Positions 1 to 5,674 of a DNA stretch of 5,674 nucleotides are shown here, piece after piece (the stretch's first letter is position 1; the number at the start of each line of letters is the position of its first letter). The notes beneath the pieces are model-generated. The model saw only the letters and a program-made list of their open reading frames with translations, ran no database searches and was not told the DNA's origin. This DNA comes from Bacteroidales bacterium (GTDB lineage Bacteria; Bacteroidota; Bacteroidia; Bacteroidales; UBA932): positions 1 through 5,674 of the forward strand of contig JAFYMJ010000146.1 of NCBI GenBank assembly GCA_017556665.1. The letters are read 5' to 3'. A program made the translations under genes and the position numbers.

Positions 1-765
1 AAGGCAGATTTGTTCATCTCTATTCATGTTAATGCAACAAAGGCCACACAGGCAAGGGGGACAGAGACATTTGTTATGGGAACCCATAAAAATGATGCAA
101 ACTTTGAGGTGTGTAAAATGGAAAACTCTGTTATTACAATAGAGGATGATTATGAACATAAGTATCAGGGATTTGACCCCTCATCTGCTGAGTCGTACAT
201 TATTTTTTCCTTGTTGCAGAATACCCATTTGGAGCAAAGCCTTATGTTTGCCCAACAGTTGCAGACAGAGTATAAAAAAGGGCCAATATATGTCAATAGG
301 GGAGTAAAGCAAGGTGGATTGCTTGTGTTGTGGAAAACCACCATGCCTGCAGTATTGACAGAGTTGGGATTTATGTCAAATCCAAAAGATTTGAGTGTCC
401 TTGTATCTTCGCAAGGACAGAATACATTTGCCCAAAGACTTTTCAATGCATTCAAATTATTCAAAAAAGAGTACGAATCTGGCGGGGTTATGCTAACTTT
501 GTCGGGAAATGAAAAAAAAGAGCAACCCAGAGAGCAAGTGAATAGTGGGGAGAGTTTCTTTGCAATCCAGATTTTGTCTGTAAAGGAGAAGTTGGCTTTG
601 GATGCTCCAGATTTGAAAGGGAATAAGGATTGCAGCTATATTAAGGTTGGGAATCAGTATAAATATTATATAGGTAAGTATAAAAGTAAAAAAGAGGCTG
701 CCGGTGAGTTGCAGAGAGTAAGAAAAACATTTCCCGGAGCTTTTATTACACAGTATAAAGAGTAA
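1..765 (+). CDS. N-acetylmuramoyl-L-alanine amidase with C-terminal SPOR domain (5' end outside window)
   Basis: A zinc-dependent amidase of the Amidase_3 family, which cuts the bond between N-acetylmuramic acid and L-alanine in peptidoglycan; in the periplasm such enzymes act in daughter-cell separation and wall turnover. The frame is open from base 1, so the gene is cut by the left edge; 254 residues are visible. The SIHVNA motif carries a zinc-binding His (visible residue 9) and the LTELGF motif carries the catalytic Glu (residue 121). The first zinc His, the zinc Glu and any signal peptide would lie upstream of the window. After a polar linker (about 160-183), residues 186-253 fit a SPOR domain (FFAIQIL at its start, YYIGKYKSKKEA, AFITQYKE at its end), a fold that binds glycan strands stripped of stem peptides at division sites. 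About 112 residues separate the His from the Glu, which suggests an inserted segment. It is followed 11 bases later by mlaD, probably in one operon. The family is certain; the septal role is inferred. Confidence 0.93.
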   Translation, partial: KADLFISIHVNATKATQARGTETFVMGTHKNDANFEVCKMENSVITIEDDYEHKYQGFDPSSAESYIIFSLLQNTHLEQSLMFAQQLQTEYKKGPIYVNRGVKQGGLLVLWKTTMPAVLTELGFMSNPKDLSVLVSSQGQNTFAQRLFNAFKLFKKEYESGGVMLTLSGNEKKEQPREQVNSGESFFAIQILSVKEKLALDAPDLKGNKDCSYIKVGNQYKYYIGKYKSKKEAAGELQRVRKTFPGAFITQYKE

Positions 766-776
766 CATTTGACAAT

Positions 777-1697
777 ATGAGTATTTTAAAACAATCAAAG
801 AGTGCCTACATTGGTTTTTTTGTAGTAGTTACATTGGTGGCAACGTTCCTGTTGATGAATTTCCTAAAAGGAAAAGGCTTTTTTGACGGAAGCAGCACGT
901 ACTATACAACTCTTAAGGATGTTAACGGCTTGACTGTATCAAGTCCCGTTCATTTTAGAGGTTTGAAGATTGGAATTGTAGAGAATATTGAATTCGATCA
1001 GCAGAAAGATTACTTTAAGGTGGCATTGAATGTATCAAGTGAATATGATATCCCACAAGATTCACGTGTAGAGGTGTACAGTTCAGACCTGTTGGGTGGC
1101 AAGGCCTTGAAATTGATTTATGGAACATCACAGGAGATTTTGGATGAGAGTGATACAATCTCTGGCGCTGTGGCAGAGGATATGATCTCTTCAATTACAT
1201 CCAAAATTGAGCCATTGGCAGCTGAAGCATATACTTTAATGCAGAATGTGAACAAGACGCTTGATAATGTAAATGCAACATTGGATTCAAATGCAAGGGT
1301 CAATATACAGAGTGCATTGGCTAACTTGGACAAGACTTTGGCTAATGCTTCGCAATTGAGCAGAAAACTTAATGATATGGCTCCAGAGGTGAATGATATT
1401 GTTAAAAATCTGAATGTTTTGTCAAAGGGTTTAAGTGAAGGCACAAATGATATTAAAGGTACATTGGCAAATGTTAACAGTATAACCAGCCAACTTTCAA
1501 AAGCTGAGCTTACAGAAACACTCAATAACCTTAAAAGTTTGTTGAATAAATTGCAGGATCCAAATGGTTCGGTTGGAAAATTGCTTACAACAGACTCTTT
1601 GCACAATTCCGTGAATACATTGGTACAGGATGTGGATATTCTGGTTAAGAGAATCACAGAAAACCCTAAAAAATACATAAAAGTTAGTGTGTTCTAA
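777..1697 (+). CDS. mlaD: MlaD-like MCE-domain protein, substrate-binding part of a lipid ABC transporter
   Basis: A 306-residue protein of the MCE/MlaD family. These proteins sit in the inner membrane, face the periplasm, form hexamers and carry phospholipids between the two membranes with an MlaE-type permease and MlaF-type ATPase. One N-terminal membrane segment is visible (about residues 11-30, YIGFFVVVTLVATFLLMNFL) with no cleavage site. The MCE domain spans about 40-117, with VNGLTVSSPVHFRGLKIGIV at its start and DLLGGKALKLIYG at its end. Residues about 140-290 are helical, rich in Asn, Leu, Ser and Lys, and look like coiled coil. The DPNGSVGKLL motif and the ENPKKYIKVSVF tail resemble other MlaD-type proteins of Bacteroidota. 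The ATG start lies 11 bases after the amidase stop, with no Shine-Dalgarno. No mlaE or mlaF is visible; the side to the left cannot be judged, and the right side holds dnaA. Lipid transport is inferred from the family. Confidence 0.92.
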   Translation: MSILKQSKSAYIGFFVVVTLVATFLLMNFLKGKGFFDGSSTYYTTLKDVNGLTVSSPVHFRGLKIGIVENIEFDQQKDYFKVALNVSSEYDIPQDSRVEVYSSDLLGGKALKLIYGTSQEILDESDTISGAVAEDMISSITSKIEPLAAEAYTLMQNVNKTLDNVNATLDSNARVNIQSALANLDKTLANASQLSRKLNDMAPEVNDIVKNLNVLSKGLSEGTNDIKGTLANVNSITSQLSKAELTETLNNLKSLLNKLQDPNGSVGKLLTTDSLHNSVNTLVQDVDILVKRITENPKKYIKVSVF

Positions 1698-1705
1698 TGG
1701 CATAT

Positions 1706-1734
1706 TTACACTCTTATTTTTAAGAGTGATGTAA
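1706..1734 (+). other. Stem-loop just after mlaD
   Basis: CACTCTTA (1709-1716) and TAAGAGTG (1721-1728) form a perfect 8-bp stem around a TTTT loop. TTAC (1706-1709) could alternatively pair with GTAA (1731-1734) if a small bulge is allowed. It starts about 10 bases after the mlaD stop and is not followed by a T run, so it is a poor intrinsic terminator. A role in protecting the mRNA 3' end, next to the true terminator at 1762-1791, is possible but inferred. Confidence 0.5.
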
Positions 1735-1761
1735 TGTATAGAATAACAGATAGTTAAGTTG

Positions 1762-1791
1762 TAACCGCTTGATAATCAGGCGGTTATTTTT
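1762..1791 (+). terminator. Intrinsic terminator of the amidase-mlaD transcript
   Basis: TAACCGCTTGA (1762-1772) pairs with TCAGGCGGTTA (1776-1786) around a TAA loop: an 11-bp stem with one G-U pair and a GC-rich centre. Five T follow directly (1787-1791), then TATCAAATTTTTT. It ends transcription from the amidase-mlaD unit before dnaA. Confidence 0.85.
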
Positions 1792-1795
1792 ATCA

Positions 1796-1880
1796 AATTT
1801 TTTCTTGTTGATTATCTGCATATTATACAGTTTTTGAAAAAAACAATAGAAAAAAGTTTTTTTTACTAGTTTTTTTTTCA
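1796..1880. other. A/T-rich tract with homopolymer runs upstream of dnaA
   Basis: This stretch is almost entirely A and T. It holds several runs of six or more A or T and two similar blocks, AG plus eight T (1855-1864) and AG plus nine T (1868-1878), offset by 13 bases. No open reading frame is supported here. Such tracts are intrinsically bent or easily unwound and often lie upstream of strong promoters or in origin regions. No clear DnaA box (TTATNCACA) was found in it, so an origin is not claimed. Confidence 0.5.
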
Positions 1881-1889
1881 CCACTTTTG
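1857..1889 (+). promoter_or_regulatory. Probable dnaA promoter (Bacteroidota type)
   Basis: CACTTTTG at 1882-1889 matches the Bacteroides -7 element TAnnTTTG in seven of eight positions or the equivalent, differing at the first base. A poly-T block at 1857-1864 stands where the -33 TTTG element should be, but it lacks the G. Transcription would begin a few bases after 1889, giving a leader of roughly 25 bases before the dnaA ATG. The in-frame TTG at 1887 is part of the -7 element and so is unlikely to be the start codon. Confidence 0.5.
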
Positions 1890-1919
1890 TACTCCGCAAT
1901 TAACCCCCAATTATTATTT

Positions 1920-3329
1920 ATGAAAGGACCACAATACATAGAAGTTTGGAATAACTGTCTGCAGATGATAAAGGATGTCATACCGCAGCAGGCATTCAGT
2001 ACGTGGTTCTCTCCTCTAAAGGCAATAAGTCTTGAGGATAATACATTAACATTGGAGGTTCCATCTGAGTTTGTAAGGGAGTATCTTGAGGAGCATTACA
2101 TTGGCTTTATAGGTAAGGCTCTAAGAAAACAGTTGGGAGATGGTGCAAAACTTATGTATAACGTAAGAATTGCTCAAGATGCCAGAGTGAATATCCCTTC
2201 TGAACCTCAAAGGGAGTTAAAGAACAAGTCACTTCCTGTCCCAAGAAACAATGCGGATCAGTTTAATCCTTATGCCATACCAGGACTTAGACAACTTAAT
2301 ATAGATCCTCAGTTAAGCCCTAAAAACACCTTCGCAAATTTTGTTGAAGGTGAGTGTAACAGATTGGGTTTGGCTGCAGGCAAGTCAATTGCCAACAAAC
2401 CGGGAAACAACTCTTTTAATCCGTTGTTCATTTATGGTGGCCCAGGTATGGGAAAGACTCACCTGGCTCAGGCTATTGGAATTGAGATAAAGGAAAAATA
2501 TCCAGATAAAGTAGTATTGTACGTATCTGCAAATACATTTATGACACAATTCATTGATGCTGTAAGTGTAAAGAACAAATATGCAGATTTCTTGCAGTTC
2601 TATCAGATGATAGATGTCCTTATTCTTGATGATGTTCATGAGTTTGCAGAGAAAGAGGGTACTCAAAATGCATTTTTCCATATTTTTAACCATTTGCAAC
2701 AATCAGGAAAGCAGCTTATCCTAACATCAGATAAGGCTCCTGTAGATTTGGTTGGATTGGAGAAGAGACTGTTGTCAAGATTCAAATGGGGTTTGTCGGT
2801 TGAGCTTACACAACCTTCATATGAGACCAGACTTCGCATTCTTGAATCAAAGAGCAGAAAGGATGGTATAGATTTGCCAAAAGAGGTGTTGCAGTTCCTT
2901 GCCTCTAAAGTGGTTGGAAGTGTAAGGGAAATAGAAGGTACACTAATCTCCCTAATTGCTCATGCTACCCTTATCAATACAACAATTGATATGGATTTGG
3001 CCCAGACTGTAACAGATAAAATTGTTAAGGTCTCAAGCAATGAGATATCGGTAGATACAATTCAGGATACTGTTTGTGAGTATTTCAATATAACAAGAGA
3101 TGCTCTGGCTTCCAAAACAAGAAAAAGGGAAATTGTACAGGCAAGACAGATTGCAATGTATATGTGCAGAAACTTTACAAAAATATCTTTGGCTGCAATA
3201 GGTCAGCAGATTGGAGGTAAGGATCATGCAACTGTAGTGCACTCTTGCAATATTGTGCAGGATTTGATTGCAACAAACAAGACATTCAAGCAATATGTTG
3301 CAGACATAGAGAACAGATTGAAATTTTAA
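1920..3329 (+). CDS. dnaA: Chromosomal replication initiator protein DnaA
   Basis: DnaA is the AAA+ ATPase that binds DnaA boxes at oriC, opens the duplex and recruits the replicative helicase; it also acts as a transcription factor. The protein has 469 residues, close to the usual length. Domain I (about 1-80) begins at the WNNCLQMI helix. A short domain II linker (about 85-125) contains NPYAIPGL, typical of Bacteroidota. Domain III starts near SPKNTF (133-138) and shows Walker A GGPGMGKT (173-180), Walker B VLILDDVHEF (233-242), sensor 1 LILTSD (266-271), the arginine finger Arg287 in LLSRFKWGL and sensor 2 Arg336 in VREIEG. Domain IV, which binds DNA, carries the signature GGKDHATVVHS (432-442). 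The ATG at 1920 was chosen because the N-terminus then matches domain I; an upstream TTG at 1887 is in frame but sits in the promoter. The gene stands alone, with a terminator on each side. Confidence 0.97.
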   Translation: MKGPQYIEVWNNCLQMIKDVIPQQAFSTWFSPLKAISLEDNTLTLEVPSEFVREYLEEHYIGFIGKALRKQLGDGAKLMYNVRIAQDARVNIPSEPQRELKNKSLPVPRNNADQFNPYAIPGLRQLNIDPQLSPKNTFANFVEGECNRLGLAAGKSIANKPGNNSFNPLFIYGGPGMGKTHLAQAIGIEIKEKYPDKVVLYVSANTFMTQFIDAVSVKNKYADFLQFYQMIDVLILDDVHEFAEKEGTQNAFFHIFNHLQQSGKQLILTSDKAPVDLVGLEKRLLSRFKWGLSVELTQPSYETRLRILESKSRKDGIDLPKEVLQFLASKVVGSVREIEGTLISLIAHATLINTTIDMDLAQTVTDKIVKVSSNEISVDTIQDTVCEYFNITRDALASKTRKREIVQARQIAMYMCRNFTKISLAAIGQQIGGKDHATVVHSCNIVQDLIATNKTFKQYVADIENRLKF

Positions 3330-3354
3330 TGTTTAAAAAGGTTATATTATATCT

Positions 3355-3384
3355 GGCCAGCTCTTTGAGTTGGCCTTTTTTTTT
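3355..3384 (+). terminator. Intrinsic terminator of dnaA
   Basis: GGCCAGCTC (3355-3363) pairs with GAGTTGGCC (3367-3375) around a TTT loop: a 9-bp GC-rich stem with one G-U pair, followed by nine T (3376-3384). It lies 25 bases after the dnaA stop and is the strongest terminator in the window. Confidence 0.93.
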
Positions 3385-3412
3385 GACCTATGGTTAAATT
3401 GTCTTAAATTTG
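3382..3412 (+). promoter_or_regulatory. Promoter of pepD-rpe, full match to the Bacteroides consensus
   Basis: TTTG at 3382-3385 (-33 element) and TAAATTTG at 3405-3412 (-7 element, TAnnTTTG) are separated by 19 bases, which is the accepted spacing for the main sigma factor of Bacteroides. Transcription would begin near 3418-3420, leaving a leader of about 16 bases before the pepD ATG. The -33 element is formed by the last T of the dnaA terminator tract plus the next G. Confidence 0.72.
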
Positions 3413-3435
3413 AGGTATATTTTAAATACAGTCTT

Positions 3436-4902
3436 ATGAAAACACAACAGATTCTTGATATTTTTAAAGAGATATTGAAAGTTCCTAGAGAGAGCGGACA
3501 TGAGGAGCAGATAATTGCGTGGTTGCAGAATTTTGCAGCTGAGCATAAGCTTGAGTGCAAAACAGACCATGCTGGAAATGTTCTTATTGTAAGAGAGGCT
3601 TCCAAGGGGAAAGAGAATGCTCCAACAGTGGTATTGCAGAGCCATTCAGATATGGTTTGTGAGAAGAATGCTGGCGTTGTGCATGATTTTAGAAAAGACC
3701 CAATCAATGCGGTTGAGGAGGATGGTTGGCTAATAGCAAAAGATACAACCCTTGGTGCAGATTGTGGTATTGGCATGGCTGCACAATTGGCGGCTCTTAT
3801 TGATCCAGATATTAAAGTAGGACAAATAGAGGCTCTATTTACAGTGAGTGAGGAGACAGGTCTGGATGGTGCTATGGCACTAAAAGAAGATTTTATATCG
3901 GGAAACATACTTATAAACCTGGACTCAGAGGATGAGGGTGAGCTGTTTATTGGATGTGCTGGTGGATTGGATACAACTGCCAAATTCAAATACACTACAT
4001 ACCCTGCAACAAAAGAGTATATCAAATGTGAGTTTAAGGTATTTGGTGCGCTTGGTGGCCATAGTGGTGACGATATAGATAAAAACAGGGCAAATGCCAA
4101 TAAGATTTTGGCAAGATTCCTATATAGAGCTTTAGCTAAGCATGATATTGAATTGTATGAGATTGACGGTGGAAACAAGAGAAATGCCATTGCAAGAGAG
4201 GCTTATGCTGTTATAGGTTTTGCAAAGAGAGACAGAAAGAGCATTCTTAAGATCTTTAATACTGTAATAGAAGAGGTTAAAGAAGAGTTTAAAGTTAGTG
4301 ACCCTGCTGTTGACGGCTGCGTTGGAGAGGTTGGAATCCACGATGTTAAAGAGAATAAATACATTGGAACTCCTAAGAAAGCCATTGACAAAAATACAGC
4401 GGCTTCGTTGATTTATGCACTATACTGTGCTCCTCATGGTGTTTTGGCTATGAGCAATGATGTTAAAGGTCTTGTTGAAACATCAACTAATCTGGCATCA
4501 GTAAAGATGCAGCCTGGAAACATTATAAGAGTTGGAACTAGCCAGAGAAGTGCAATTGCAAGTTGCAGAAAATCTGCTGCAGAAATGGTTGAGGCTTGTT
4601 TTGAACTTGCTGGTGCAGTTGTTACACATGAGAGTGAGTATCCTGGTTGGAAACCTAATGTAGATTCCCAGATTCTTGAGATATCTAAAGCTGCCTACAA
4701 GAAGTTGTTTGGAGTGGATCCTGTTGTAAGGGCTATTCACGCAGGTTTGGAGTGTGGTCTGTTCCTTGACAAATTCCCTAAACTAGATATGATTTCATTT
4801 GGCCCAACTTTAAGAGGTGTCCATGCTCCAGGAGAGCGTCTTGATTTGGCTAGCCTGGATAAATTCACCAAACTGTTAAGTGAGATTATTACAAATCTTT
4901 AA
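3436..4902 (+). CDS. pepD: Cytosol non-specific dipeptidase / aminoacyl-histidine dipeptidase (M20 family)
   Basis: A 488-residue metallopeptidase of family M20, close in length to E. coli PepD (485). It hydrolyses dipeptides, including Xaa-His, in the cytoplasm and so recycles amino acids from imported or degraded peptides. All expected active-site residues are visible: metal ligand His70 and Asp72 in LQSHSDMV, bridging Asp109 in TLGADCG, catalytic base Glu139 and ligand Glu140 in SEETGL, Asp163 in INLDSED and His463 in RGVHAPGE. The lid/dimerisation domain lies between about 185 and 390, with GALGGHSGDDID at 204-215. The ATG at 3436 was chosen since the protein then begins at the conserved first helix (QQILDIFKEILKVPRES); the open frame upstream runs through the promoter and terminator. 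No Shine-Dalgarno is present. rpe follows 12 bases after the stop, probably in the same transcript. Substrate range is inferred from the family. Confidence 0.95.
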   Translation: MKTQQILDIFKEILKVPRESGHEEQIIAWLQNFAAEHKLECKTDHAGNVLIVREASKGKENAPTVVLQSHSDMVCEKNAGVVHDFRKDPINAVEEDGWLIAKDTTLGADCGIGMAAQLAALIDPDIKVGQIEALFTVSEETGLDGAMALKEDFISGNILINLDSEDEGELFIGCAGGLDTTAKFKYTTYPATKEYIKCEFKVFGALGGHSGDDIDKNRANANKILARFLYRALAKHDIELYEIDGGNKRNAIAREAYAVIGFAKRDRKSILKIFNTVIEEVKEEFKVSDPAVDGCVGEVGIHDVKENKYIGTPKKAIDKNTAASLIYALYCAPHGVLAMSNDVKGLVETSTNLASVKMQPGNIIRVGTSQRSAIASCRKSAAEMVEACFELAGAVVTHESEYPGWKPNVDSQILEISKAAYKKLFGVDPVVRAIHAGLECGLFLDKFPKLDMISFGPTLRGVHAPGERLDLASLDKFTKLLSEIITNL

Positions 4903-4914
4903 AATTGAAATATA

Positions 4915-5562
4915 ATGAGTGTTTTAGTTGCACCTTCAATGTTGTCAGCCAACTTTGGTAAGTTGGATGAGGATGTAAAAATGGTTAATGAGTCTGCTGC
5001 AGACTGGTTCCATTTAGATATTATGGATGGAGTATTTGTTCCAAATATTTCATATGGTTTCCCAGTAGTGAAGGCAATGGCCAAAAGTGCTGCAAAACCT
5101 TTGGATGCCCATTTGATGATTGTTAATCCCGACAAATATCTTTCAAACTTTAAAGATTTGGGTGTGGAGTGGTTAAGCGTCCATTATGAGGCTTGTACGC
5201 ATTTGCATAGAACAATTCAGGCAATAAAAGGATTAGGAATGAAAGCTGGAGTAGCTTTGAATCCGCATACTCCTGTCTCTTTACTTGAGGATATTCTGCA
5301 AGATTTGGATTATGTTGTATTGATGTCTGTAAATCCGGGATTTGGGGGGCAATCTTTTATAGAACATTCTATAGACAAGATTAAGAAGTTAAGGGGAATG
5401 ATAGATGAGAAAGGATACAATTGCCTTATTCAGGTAGATGGCGGGGTAACAACAAAAAATGCCCGAGCCTTGGAAGAGGCAGGGGCAGATGTTCTGGTTG
5501 CAGGCAGTGCCGTTTTTGGAGCATCAGATCCAATTGAAGCTACAAAAATCATTAAAGGCTAA
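4915..5562 (+). CDS. rpe: Ribulose-phosphate 3-epimerase
   Basis: A 215-residue TIM-barrel enzyme that interconverts D-ribulose 5-phosphate and D-xylulose 5-phosphate in the non-oxidative pentose phosphate pathway, in the cytoplasm. The full set of family motifs is present: VAPSMLSANF at the N-terminus with Ser8, HLDIMDGVFVPN with metal ligand His33 and catalytic Asp35, DAHLMI with His66, LMSVNPGFGGQ at 136-146, and QVDGGV with the second catalytic Asp175. The phosphate-binding loops are GGV (176-178) and AGSAVF (196-201). Length is normal. The ATG is 12 bases after the pepD stop with an A/T-rich spacer and no separate promoter seen, so cotranscription with pepD is likely. Its TAA stop overlaps the stop of a probable convergent gene on the other strand. 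Confidence 0.97.
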   Translation: MSVLVAPSMLSANFGKLDEDVKMVNESAADWFHLDIMDGVFVPNISYGFPVVKAMAKSAAKPLDAHLMIVNPDKYLSNFKDLGVEWLSVHYEACTHLHRTIQAIKGLGMKAGVALNPHTPVSLLEDILQDLDYVVLMSVNPGFGGQSFIEHSIDKIKKLRGMIDEKGYNCLIQVDGGVTTKNARALEEAGADVLVAGSAVFGASDPIEATKIIKG

Positions 5563-5674
5563 CTTATAAAGAACCAGCAAATGGTTCCAACAGTCAAACC
5601 CGCTATTATATTAATGAGCTTTGCTTTTGCGAAGCTCATTTTGCTTTCTGCAAGTAAAGGAAGTGTTGTATGTC
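5559..5674 (-). CDS. C-terminal end of a probable membrane protein, convergent with rpe (start outside window)
   Basis: On the minus strand a frame is open from the right edge to a TAG at 5561-5559, giving 37 residues. It ends in a hydrophobic stretch (LINIIAGLTVGTICWFFIS) preceded by a Lys-containing segment (ESKMSFAKAK), which looks like a last membrane helix after a short cytoplasmic loop. The loop followed by a KLINxIxG pattern recalls the C-termini of LysE/RhtB-type exporters, but too little is visible to assign a family. The stop overlaps the rpe stop codon tail to tail. A competing plus-strand frame from 5581 is also open and hydrophobic; this minus-strand reading is preferred because a terminator-like hairpin would interrupt a plus-strand gene. 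Confidence 0.45.
   Translation of the reverse strand, partial: HTTLPLLAESKMSFAKAKLINIIAGLTVGTICWFFIS
5613..5648 (+). terminator. Probable intrinsic terminator of pepD-rpe
   Basis: AATGAGCTTTGC (5613-5624) pairs with GCGAAGCTCATT (5629-5640) around a TTTT loop: a 12-bp stem with one G-U pair. The sequence after it is TTGCTTTC, so with the last two T of the stem the T-tract reads TTTTGCTTT, which is imperfect. It lies 50 bases after the rpe stop and would fall inside the coding end of the convergent minus-strand gene. Confidence 0.6.

Noticed and set aside
1118..1678. Minus-strand open frame opposite mlaD
   Set aside because: It is a shadow of the mlaD coiled-coil region, with a Ser/Leu-rich translation and no recognisable domain or promoter.
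1807..1832. Weak DnaA-box-like words (TGTTGATTA, TTATCTGCA, TTATACAGT) suggesting an origin
   Set aside because: Each differs from TTATNCACA or its complement in two positions, as expected by chance in A/T-rich DNA; no good box or cluster is present.
1887..1919. Eleven-residue N-terminal extension of DnaA from a TTG
   Set aside because: The TTG belongs to the -7 promoter element, and the ATG at 1920 gives the N-terminus expected of DnaA domain I.
3370..3435. Twenty-two-residue N-terminal extension of PepD
   Set aside because: It would start inside the terminator stem and run through the promoter; the ATG at 3436 begins at the conserved first helix.
3342..4190. Long minus-strand open frame opposite pepD
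   Set aside because: It mirrors the codon pattern of pepD, has a low-complexity Ser/Pro-rich translation and matches no family; pepD has a complete active site in the other strand.
5571..5587. Small hairpin GAACCA / TGGTTC just after rpe
   Set aside because: The stem is only 6 bp and no T run follows on the plus strand; on the minus strand it lies in the last codons of the convergent frame. Probably chance.
5581..5674. Plus-strand hydrophobic frame after rpe, possibly the start of a ComEC-like gene
   Set aside because: The 31 visible residues do not resemble a ComEC N-terminus, and a 12-bp terminator-like hairpin lies inside it; the opposite strand reads better as a membrane helix. It cannot be fully excluded from this window.

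Overview
The window is an ordinary chromosomal stretch that looks like it comes from a member of Bacteroidales (Bacteroidota). The evidence is the A+T-rich sequence, the absence of Shine-Dalgarno motifs before the starts that can be seen, a promoter matching the Bacteroides pattern (TTTG, 19 bases, TAnnTTTG) before pepD, and the style of the proteins, especially DnaA with its NPYAIPGL linker and GGKDHATV signature. No mobile element, CRISPR array, tRNA or rRNA was seen, and nothing here looks like a previously undescribed system.

Layout from left to right. Positions 1-765 hold the 3' part of an N-acetylmuramoyl-L-alanine amidase gene (Amidase_3 domain plus a C-terminal SPOR domain) whose start lies outside the window. 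Eleven bases later mlaD (777-1697) encodes a membrane-anchored MCE/MlaD lipid-transport protein, so the two look like one envelope operon. Two hairpins follow, the second a good intrinsic terminator. A very A/T-rich stretch with a probable promoter then leads to dnaA (1920-3329), the replication initiator, which ends in a strong terminator at 3355-3384. The pepD promoter begins in the T-tract of that terminator. pepD (3436-4902, an M20 cytosolic dipeptidase) and rpe (4915-5562, ribulose-phosphate 3-epimerase) are 12 bases apart and probably form a second operon. The right edge carries a terminator-like hairpin and, on the minus strand, what is probably the C-terminal end of a membrane protein whose stop codon overlaps the rpe stop.

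The genes form three functional units: cell-envelope maintenance (amidase and MlaD), replication initiation (dnaA alone, with a terminator on each side), and central metabolism (peptide breakdown plus the pentose phosphate pathway). The less usual points are small: a promoter fused to a terminator, a tail-to-tail gene overlap with a terminator inside a coding region, a paired poly-T repeat before dnaA, and a long insertion in the amidase catalytic domain.
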